Positions 1 to 5,037 of a DNA stretch of 5,037 nucleotides are shown piece after piece. A program made the position numbers and the translations under genes. The DNA comes from Candidatus Hodarchaeota archaeon. GTDB taxonomy: Archaea > Asgardarchaeota > Heimdallarchaeia > Hodarchaeales > Hodarchaeaceae. The stretch is taken from the NCBI GenBank assembly GCA_030589605.1, contig JAUUVJ010000340.1, forward strand, positions 1 through 5,037, read 5' to 3'. How positions within the stretch are numbered: the stretch's first letter is position 1; each line of letters opens with the position of its first letter. Below the pieces are notes generated by a model. That model did not search any database. It was given only the letters and a program-made list of their open reading frames with translations, and was not told where the DNA came from.

Positions 1-181
1 AACCTATTGGTTAAATTAAAAATCCTGTTAAATATATTTGTCGTGTATTCCATTATAATGAATGACTCATAGAAGATATTAGCGTTTCTACATTGTCCTG
101 ATTTCCGACGTTAATCATCCAATTTGAAATTTTGCAATCCAATTTACCCGTTGGAGAAGAGATTATGTGATTTATTGAACC

Positions 182-194
182 GCCTTAAAAAGGC
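182..194. repeat. Small perfect hairpin
   Basis: GCCTT-AAA-AAGGC is a perfect 5-bp inverted repeat with a 3-base loop, seen directly. It lies just upstream of the candidate TATA boxes. It has no T-run after it, so it does not look like an intrinsic terminator. It could be a protein-binding site or the end of an upstream transcript, or chance in AT-rich DNA. Confidence 0.3.
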
Positions 195-204
195 ACATAT
201 TCTT

Positions 205-220
205 CTATATAAAGTTATAT
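205..220 (+). promoter_or_regulatory. Distal TATA-like box within a palindrome
   Basis: The sequence CTATATAAAG (205-214) is a good match to an archaeal TATA box. It overlaps a 14-bp inverted repeat at 207-220, ATATAA-AG-TTATAT, whose 6-base arms match perfectly. A palindrome over a TATA box is a common layout for archaeal repressors that block TBP/TFB binding, so this could be a regulated promoter. Initiation would fall near 230-240, which leaves a leader of about 275 bases before the ATG at 512. AT-rich DNA gives such matches by chance, so the call is tentative. Confidence 0.3.
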
Positions 221-255
221 GTTACGAAGTATCTTATTTAAAGGCAATTCAATGC

Positions 256-266
256 TTTTATAAATA
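256..266 (+). promoter_or_regulatory. Proximal TATA-like box
   Basis: TTTTATAAATA resembles the archaeal TATA element bound by TBP. With the usual spacing of about 25 bases, transcription would start near 283-292, giving a 5' leader of about 220-230 bases before the preferred ATG at 512. No clear purine-rich BRE is visible immediately upstream, which weakens the call. It competes with the box at 205-214. Confidence 0.35.
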
Positions 267-499
267 CTTCCCGAGTTTTTGGAGCATGCGGTTACTTTTT
301 TAAGTCAAAAAAACCTTGTCCATTACACATCGTATAGTCACAGGGCATTTTCTGTCATATGTTTTATCGATATTCAATAAACTCAAAGAAAATCTATCGA
401 CAGGAAATACCAAAAAAAATGATTAGTGCTCCCAAAAGTGAGTCTGAAGAGTACCATTTTACGTATGGCTTAATGTCCACATTTTTCATAATATACATC

Positions 500-506
500 A
501 GAGGAG
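500..506 (+). promoter_or_regulatory. Strong ribosome binding site that fixes the start at 512
   Basis: AGAGGAG is a near-complete Shine-Dalgarno sequence, followed by the 5-base spacer AAAAG and then ATG at 512-514. No comparable purine-rich site precedes the other in-frame ATGs at 359, 419 or 473. The site argues for prokaryote-type translation and decides in favour of the 1489-residue protein. Confidence 0.85.
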
Positions 507-511
507 AAAAG

Positions 512-3500
512 ATGTCTAAATCAGAACGTAGTTCGTATTTTAACACAGGGTATCGTGACTGGTTTCAATCATTTCGTTACAAAAAAAGATTAAGTATTCC
601 TATTTTCATATTAGATTATGAAACACATAGTTTATGGGAAGAAACATATGAATCATATGATGATTTCGAAAATCAGGATACAAATCGTAGATCAAACTTA
701 GTTAATGGAATTCAGATCTTTTTTTTAGACGAAAATCAAGAAAAAAGAAAAGCGTTTCTAAGACACTCTCCTTATTTCTATCTTCTATTAGATGAAGGAT
801 TATCAAAAATTCAAATAAATCGTATAATCTTTCAAATAAAAGAGATAGGAGAAAAACAAGTAATTAATGTTGAAGCGAATCACTATTACGACGCAGGAAA
901 CCTTACTTTTCTAAATAAAGGGCTTTTTATAAAAATTATCGTGGATCATCCTAGATATGTTCCGAATTTGCGCTCAAAATGTGAATCCATAAAAGGTGTA
1001 GTCGAATGGAGAGAAGCGGATGTTTTATTTCATCACCGATGCGCAATAGATCATAATATTCACGTAGGAGCGTGGTATCAAGCTGAAATAAGTGGCAGTG
1101 AGATAAGAAGTATTTCTTCTATTCAGAATAAAGCTCCTCCTCAGTTAAGAATTCTAGCTTATGATATTGAAACTGTTTTTGAACTAACTAGGGAACCAAA
1201 TCCTAATAGAGACGAAATATCGATGATTTCTCTATTTACAGGTGATGAAAACACACTCCTAGTCAATTCTACAGTTGTTGATACTAAAAATGTACGTAAT
1301 TTTGATATTCTTCTCAAACCAAGTGATAGTGAACATTCCAAACCTTGGGTTGATTGGATATACTCCAAAGCTACTAATGATTTTTCTTCTGTAATCGAGC
1401 ACTATTTTGTTAATGTAGTTGTTTTAAACTCAGAAAAAGAAGTATTGAATCGTTTTTACAAAATAATTAGAGAACACAAACCAGATGTCCTTGCAGACTT
1501 TTTTGGTGGTCGTTTCGATATCCCGTTCATTGCTATTCGTTCTGATAAGTATAATATATCTTTTGAAAGAGAAACAGGATTTCGAATTGTTTTTAAAAAT
1601 CAGGGAAAAAGTAAAAGGATTGAAAGGAAGGATCTACACAATAATTACACCCCTGCCAGCCTTGATTATGCTGAAGGTGCAGGGATTATTCATTTAGATG
1701 CTTGGTTATTTAATGAAAAATATAGTTATTTACCAAAAAAGGATTTAGCACTAAAACCGAGTGTAGAGAAGAAATTGAAAATAATTCCTATAGGGAGAGA
1801 AGCTCTGTTTGCGATTAATGAAAAACCAGAGGAAGCAGTTGCTTATGCTGGATGTGACGGTTACATCACATGGAAATATGTGAAAGAAATTGTAATGGAA
1901 TTTTTTCTATCAATGGGTCAAATGTTTCCTGTACCTGCGTCTGAGTTATTGTCTCGACGTGCTGGATCATTAGATGACTTATTAATTGACGCAGAAGATC
2001 ACAAACATGGAATTATTGGAAAAAGGAAGATCCAAACTCCAGATATAATATCTTTTTCCGATAGAATTAGTATAGATTCATTGGCATATACCGGAGGTCT
2101 AGTTGAGGCTAGAAGGCCAGGAATATTCCGAAGTGACATCTACTTCGACTATGAAGTAGATAAAAACGCACTTGAGGGTTTGAAGGATACTATTCAAGAT
2201 ATTATCAAGAAAGAAAGCGATTTATTACTACGTAGAGTAATTAAAGACGAATATGAAAAGCAATTAGTAAATAAATTAGGAGATGTGAAAGTAAGGTATT
2301 CTGATGATCCATTGGAGTTCTTAAAGACTCTAGAGAATGAGCTATTGAAGAATGGAATATCTCGTCAAGATCTTGGGAAGAAGATGGATGATATTCGCAA
2401 TATACTTGAAGAATTATCATCGATTCATGTAGAGAATATTGATAAGGTAATAGCTGAGAGTTTAAACAAGATAGACAAATTAATAGCATTAAAAGGAAAA
2501 ACTCAGGTTAAAGGGGTACATGTTGATGTTACTAGTATGTATCCTTCTCAGATTCGTCAGTATAAACTTCAACCATCAGCAATAGTATCTCCTGTAATGT
2601 GTAGAACATGTGAATATGCCGAAATCGATGATGGTTGCTTTTTTGAAGGAGATTGGGTGATAAAGCTATCATCACGTCGTCCATGTCGTTTCAAAGAAAA
2701 AGGATCAGAAAAATGCGATCCTTCAGTTTGTACAAGTAATAATGAGGTAAAGTGTAAGAGATACGAACCTCTTGTATATGGTGTAAACAATTCGCAGGAA
2801 GTTTATACATTCAATAAAAAAGAATCAGAAGTTTATTTGTTAAAGAATAATGGAAAGTTAGAGAAAGTTTCAAGAGACCAAACTTATCTTGGAGGAAGTA
2901 CCACACATGATCCTTATATCTCGTTGCAGCATTGGTTACTTAATTCTATCGAGGCTACTCACCTTTCTACAAAATTGAATCAAAATCATTTTGATATATT
3001 TGAGGATCAACCTGATGATTTCAAATTACCTTCAACTTCTTATATGAGCATTGATGTTAAAACAAAGAAAATAACTGTTTTACTTTCAGTCAAATCTAGA
3101 GTGTGTCAAAAATCGTATAACTTTGTTGCTAGGATTATGGATGATTTTTTTAACACTCGTATAAGACATAAATTTGAAGCTCAACGATTAAAGCAGGTAA
3201 TAAAACGAAAAAAATCTCAAAATGAACCTGTGCCAGCAGAATTATTACGTCAACAAAAATTTCATGATAGTACACAATTAGGAATGAAAGTTCCGCTGAA
3301 CAGTATATATGGCCTTCTTGGCATGAAAGCAGGGGTTAGAAACGCCAGTACACCGTGTGCTGGAATCACAACTAAGTTATCAGCCGATTTAATTCATTGG
3401 GCTGCTAATGAACTTGAAAAAATTGGTCTAGTGGCTGAACTCGATACTGACGGAGTTTGGTTATGGGTTCCTAAGTTATTTCCTCTTTCTTTTCCGGTTC

Positions 3501-4981
3501 AAATTGTGAATCCTAATCAACAATCAAAATCGAGTGTTTTTAACATTAGCCTTATTGATAAAATCCTTAATGAGAAAGTAGATAAAATTACTCGTAACGA
3601 TAATTACTGGAATAATGATGGTACAGAAATTGTAAGAACAAGTAAGAGTCTTATTAAATTCGAGCAAGATGGACCATATGATTTCCAATTTGTAATGGGG
3701 AAGAAGAAATATATTTTGTATAATTATGATAATAAAAATAAGGAATGGGAAGAAAAAGAATTAACTGGATTGGAATCAAAAAGAGCCGATTTCTCAAAAC
3801 TCCAGAAATATTTTCAAGAAAGTTTAATCAAGGCATACCTGGAGCAATATAACCCTGATGAACCAATTAAATTGGCTCAACTTTATCAAAATGCGATTAA
3901 AACAGCTGAGAAAATTCGTAATAAGATGTTAGAAGGCAAATTAGATCCAAGTTTCTTTGTAAAGCCCAAAGCAATTAATAAACCATTACGGTCTTATAAA
4001 TCAAAACTGCCTCAGGTATCAGCTGCTTATATTCTGAAAGATCTCGGTTTTTCGGTTGAACCTGGTACACGTATTCAAATGTTGAATTTAAAGGGGAATC
4101 ATGTGATTCCAAGTCAAATTTTTGACTTTCCATTCAAAAAAATCAAAGAAGTTCTAATAAAGCATGCCATATGCACTCTTGAGTTTATGGTTGGCGATCT
4201 GTCTTCAAAGGATGATCTCAGAAAGTTAATTGATGTTAAACAATATGAATCAGATATTTTTGGACCAGGGCGCATTTACGATCGTATGATCCGTTATCCT
4301 ATGGAGATTCAAAATGTCACAAAGCAAGCTCAAAAAGAATTAGATATTAGGGGAATCAAAAGAAAGATCCAAGAACGACCAATAGAAACAAAAAATAGAA
4401 GTCGAACTATCGAAAAAACAGCAAATGTAAATAAAGAAGAAGGACAGTTTACGAAAACTAGAAAATTGAAAACAAGAAGGCTTTATCAGAAGGAAGAAAG
4501 GAAAAAGAAAGAAAAACGAAAAAAAGGTACAAAGAAAATTAAACGAGTACCGAAGAGTTTAGAATCATTATTTCAAATAAACAAAGAACCAATCATTCAA
4601 CCTACAACAAGTACCAAAAAGAAGAAAACTAAGAAAATACAAAAGAAAACTAAGAAACCTGAAGTTACTATTGCTGAAAAGAAAACAATTGATGATAAAA
4701 ATACGTCTTCAACTTCTCATTTTAACGACAAAATAAACATTAGTGATGAAGAAACAGGAGATAGATCTCTCGTATCATCAGACGAACTACGAGAATTGGA
4801 AACCCAGAATATTTTTTCCAATGGATCAGATAATAATAATAATGACAATGAATATGAACTAAATGAGGGTACTGAGGAAGAGGGAAGAGTAGTATGTTCT
4901 GAATGTGGAGCTTTCGTTGATTTGGATGAAATTACCGATGAGGGGTGTAGATTTTGTGGAGGTAATATTCTAGTTACATAG
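512..4981 (+). CDS. Family B DNA polymerase, Pol epsilon catalytic-subunit type
   Basis: A template-directed DNA polymerase with 3'-5' proofreading, presumably a chromosomal or element replicase. Numbering is from the ATG at 512, chosen for its Shine-Dalgarno site; the frame is open upstream to an ATG at 359. The N-terminal domain (about 1-205) has a PYFY motif and, at 167-190, an R-E-x-D-V...IHV-x-x-WY block typical of Pol epsilon. Exonuclease: Exo I D218/E220, Exo II D336, Exo III Y445/D449, all intact. A GG-x-VEA...FRSD block is at 528-543. Motif A is D672 with SMYP; motif B is K926-x3-NS-x-YG; motif C is LDTDG with D978/D980, the Pol epsilon form. C697, C700, C709 and C865 match the CysX site. 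The thumb carries KKKY (1064-1067) and ends near 1275. A basic then acidic tail follows, with a zinc ribbon (C1462, C1465, C1479, C1482). At 1489 residues it is far longer than usual archaeal PolB (about 770-900) and shorter than eukaryotic Pol epsilon (about 2200-2290), lacking the inactive second module. Family assignment is firm; the host is inferred. Confidence 0.95.
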   Translation: MSKSERSSYFNTGYRDWFQSFRYKKRLSIPIFILDYETHSLWEETYESYDDFENQDTNRRSNLVNGIQIFFLDENQEKRKAFLRHSPYFYLLLDEGLSKIQINRIIFQIKEIGEKQVINVEANHYYDAGNLTFLNKGLFIKIIVDHPRYVPNLRSKCESIKGVVEWREADVLFHHRCAIDHNIHVGAWYQAEISGSEIRSISSIQNKAPPQLRILAYDIETVFELTREPNPNRDEISMISLFTGDENTLLVNSTVVDTKNVRNFDILLKPSDSEHSKPWVDWIYSKATNDFSSVIEHYFVNVVVLNSEKEVLNRFYKIIREHKPDVLADFFGGRFDIPFIAIRSDKYNISFERETGFRIVFKNQGKSKRIERKDLHNNYTPASLDYAEGAGIIHLDAWLFNEKYSYLPKKDLALKPSVEKKLKIIPIGREALFAINEKPEEAVAYAGCDGYITWKYVKEIVMEFFLSMGQMFPVPASELLSRRAGSLDDLLIDAEDHKHGIIGKRKIQTPDIISFSDRISIDSLAYTGGLVEARRPGIFRSDIYFDYEVDKNALEGLKDTIQDIIKKESDLLLRRVIKDEYEKQLVNKLGDVKVRYSDDPLEFLKTLENELLKNGISRQDLGKKMDDIRNILEELSSIHVENIDKVIAESLNKIDKLIALKGKTQVKGVHVDVTSMYPSQIRQYKLQPSAIVSPVMCRTCEYAEIDDGCFFEGDWVIKLSSRRPCRFKEKGSEKCDPSVCTSNNEVKCKRYEPLVYGVNNSQEVYTFNKKESEVYLLKNNGKLEKVSRDQTYLGGSTTHDPYISLQHWLLNSIEATHLSTKLNQNHFDIFEDQPDDFKLPSTSYMSIDVKTKKITVLLSVKSRVCQKSYNFVARIMDDFFNTRIRHKFEAQRLKQVIKRKKSQNEPVPAELLRQQKFHDSTQLGMKVPLNSIYGLLGMKAGVRNASTPCAGITTKLSADLIHWAANELEKIGLVAELDTDGVWLWVPKLFPLSFPVQIVNPNQQSKSSVFNISLIDKILNEKVDKITRNDNYWNNDGTEIVRTSKSLIKFEQDGPYDFQFVMGKKKYILYNYDNKNKEWEEKELTGLESKRADFSKLQKYFQESLIKAYLEQYNPDEPIKLAQLYQNAIKTAEKIRNKMLEGKLDPSFFVKPKAINKPLRSYKSKLPQVSAAYILKDLGFSVEPGTRIQMLNLKGNHVIPSQIFDFPFKKIKEVLIKHAICTLEFMVGDLSSKDDLRKLIDVKQYESDIFGPGRIYDRMIRYPMEIQNVTKQAQKELDIRGIKRKIQERPIETKNRSRTIEKTANVNKEEGQFTKTRKLKTRRLYQKEERKKKEKRKKGTKKIKRVPKSLESLFQINKEPIIQPTTSTKKKKTKKIQKKTKKPEVTIAEKKTIDDKNTSSTSHFNDKINISDEETGDRSLVSSDELRELETQNIFSNGSDNNNNDNEYELNEGTEEEGRVVCSECGAFVDLDEITDEGCRFCGGNILVT
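2144..2506 (+). other. Expanded helical insertion before motif A (protein region)
   Basis: Residues about 545-676 lead up to motif A; the stretch to about 665 is rich in Lys, Glu, Leu and Ile with few prolines and reads as several long amphipathic helices, possibly coiled. The gap from Exo III Asp to motif A Asp is 223 residues here, against about 163 in yeast Pol2 (D477 to D640, from memory). The insertion therefore adds about 60 residues where Pol epsilon carries the first part of its processivity (P) domain. Equivalence to the P domain is inference from position only. Confidence 0.55.
2600..2755 (+). other. Cysteine-rich metal-binding region after motif A (protein region)
   Basis: Seven cysteines lie within 52 residues. 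The first three (C697, C700, C709) form C-x2-C-x8-C, the same spacing as the Pol epsilon CysX site just after motif A; the fourth ligand would be C865 (codon 3104-3106), in a VCQK context matching the ICQR of Pol epsilon. The other four (C725, C735, C740, C748; spacing C-x9-C-x4-C-x7-C) have no counterpart I know of in eukaryotic Pol epsilon and could form a second zinc or iron-sulfur site. Confidence 0.75.
4358..4684 (+). other. Lysine/arginine-rich tail (protein region)
   Basis: Residues 1283-1391 follow the end of the thumb and are dominated by Lys and Arg, with Thr, Gln and Glu; hydrophobic residues are rare. The region is probably disordered and may bind DNA non-specifically or tether partners. 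It holds a PIP-like octapeptide, PKSLESLF (1347-1354), and a short lysine repeat. Many poly-A-like codon runs (AAA/AAG) reflect the composition; the reading frame stays open throughout. Confidence 0.75.
4622..4657 (+). repeat. Tandem 21-base repeat coding KKTKK-x2
   Basis: A 15-base unit, AAGAAAACTAAGAAA, occurs exactly at 4622-4636 and again at 4643-4657, offset by 21 bases (7 codons). It encodes KKTKK at residues 1371-1375 and 1378-1382, separated by IQ. Identity at the DNA level suggests a recent local duplication inside the disordered basic tail. Confidence 0.7.
4691..4885 (+). other. Acidic, Ser/Asn-rich linker (protein region)
   Basis: Residues 1394-1458 switch abruptly from basic to acidic, rich in Asp, Glu, Ser and Asn, and contain a run of four Asn encoded by four AAT codons at 4832-4843. 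It is likely a flexible linker between the basic tail and the C-terminal zinc ribbon. The opposite charges could allow intramolecular contact or release from DNA; that is inference. Confidence 0.65.
4895..4957 (+). other. C-terminal zinc ribbon (protein region)
   Basis: C1462-x2-C1465-x13-C1479-x2-C1482 with glycines after the second and fourth cysteines (CG and CGG) is a classic four-cysteine zinc ribbon, seven residues from the C terminus. Eukaryotic B-family replicases and the archaeal PolD large subunit also end in cysteine modules, used to bind the small (B/DP1) subunit. Whether this ribbon has that role cannot be told from the sequence; generic zinc ribbons of this form are common in archaea. 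Confidence 0.85.
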
Positions 4982-5000
4982 GGATCTATTTAGTAGGTAT

Positions 5001-5013
5001 TTATTTATATATC
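5001..5013 (+). promoter_or_regulatory. TATA-like box or T-rich terminator after the polymerase
   Basis: The 56 bases after the stop codon are AT-rich. TTTATATAT at 5004-5012 is a strong match to an archaeal TATA box and would place a transcription start near the right edge (about 5033-5040), so it may serve a gene outside the window. The T-rich stretches at 5001-5020 could instead end the polymerase transcript. The two readings are not exclusive. Confidence 0.35.
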
Positions 5014-5037
5014 AAATTTTGCATATACCGCGAGTGT

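Larger units (their letters stand above)
1..511. other. Non-coding upstream region
   Basis: No gene can be supported in these 511 bases. Forward frames are closed early by stops at about 12, 17 and 70. The reverse strand has only short open stretches, without a ribosome binding site. I saw no tRNA-like, rRNA-like or CRISPR-like structure. The region is AT-rich and holds candidate control elements listed separately: a small hairpin (182-194), a palindrome with a TATA-like core (205-220), a second TATA-like box (256-266) and the ribosome binding site (500-506). A 9-base direct repeat, ATCCAATTT, occurs at 117-125 and 137-145. A weak T-run/A-run hairpin lies at 290-315. The last 153 bases (359-511) are in frame with the polymerase but are more likely leader than protein. 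Confidence 0.65.

Noticed and set aside
3..53. Possible start of a divergent minus-strand gene (ATG at 53, open to the left edge)
   Set aside because: Only 17 codons are visible and no ribosome binding site precedes the ATG.
1..72. Open forward frame from the left edge to a TAG at 70-72, possibly the end of an upstream gene
   Set aside because: Only 23 residues, hydrophobic and AT-driven, with no recognisable motif; such an open stretch is expected by chance.
219..263. A 14-codon upstream open frame in the leader
   Set aside because: No ribosome binding site, and it overlaps both candidate promoter elements, so it may not even be transcribed.
290..315. T-run/A-run hairpin as a terminator or attenuator
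   Set aside because: The stem is almost only A-T pairs with a two-base bulge, so it is weak and expected in AT-rich DNA.
1159..1368. Open frame on the minus strand inside the exonuclease region
   Set aside because: It lies fully within the polymerase gene, has no ribosome binding site, and its protein shows no recognisable motif.
1485..1697. Open frame on the plus strand in another frame, with a hydrophobic start
   Set aside because: It overlaps the Exo II coding region; the hydrophobic look comes from T-rich codons read out of frame.
2241..2489. Minus-strand open frame opposite the helical insertion
   Set aside because: Antisense to conserved coding sequence, without start signals or recognisable domains.
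2569..2790. Minus-strand open frame opposite the cysteine-rich region
   Set aside because: Antisense shadow; the forward frame explains the sequence through the family-specific cysteine spacing.
2519..3460. An intein, as often found in polymerase motifs A, B or C, as the cause of the large size
   Set aside because: Motifs A, B and C are each uninterrupted and no splicing-type Cys/Ser start with a HN-Cys/Ser/Thr end is seen; the extra length is in insertions and the tail.

Overview
The window is almost filled by one very large protein-coding gene on the + strand. It encodes a family B DNA polymerase of 1489 residues (about 165-175 kDa by rough estimate). From its first folded domain to the end of the thumb it runs colinear with the catalytic half of eukaryotic DNA polymerase epsilon. 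Signature points are the motif C form LDTDG-x-W, the motif A form D-x-x-S-M-Y-P with its Pol-epsilon-type Met, and a C-x2-C-x8-C plus distant C set that matches the Pol epsilon 'CysX' iron-sulfur site. All exonuclease and polymerase carboxylates are present, so it should be an active, proofreading replicase.

The organism looks prokaryotic in gene style. The window is AT-rich (about one third G+C by eye), the 4.5 kb gene is uninterrupted, and a strong Shine-Dalgarno sequence sits at the correct distance before the ATG at 512. TATA-like boxes upstream suit an archaeon. A Pol-epsilon-like replicase with archaeal expression signals points to an archaeon related to the eukaryotic lineage (Asgard group) or to one of its mobile elements. 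This placement is inference: no taxonomic marker other than the polymerase is present.

Layout: 1-511 is a non-coding upstream region with two candidate TATA boxes, a 14-bp palindrome over one of them, a small hairpin and the ribosome binding site. 512-4981 is the polymerase gene. 4982-5037 is a short AT-rich spacer that ends in a TATA-like sequence, perhaps the promoter of the next gene. No second gene can be supported, so operon partners are unknown.

Within the protein the order is: N-terminal domain, 3'-5' exonuclease, palm with two expanded insertions (one helical, one cysteine-rich), fingers, palm, thumb, a lysine-rich tail, an acidic Ser/Asn-rich stretch, and a C-terminal zinc ribbon. 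The second, inactivated exonuclease-polymerase module of eukaryotic Pol epsilon is absent. This gives a short, ancestral-looking 'catalytic half plus zinc ribbon' architecture, which is the most interesting point of the window.
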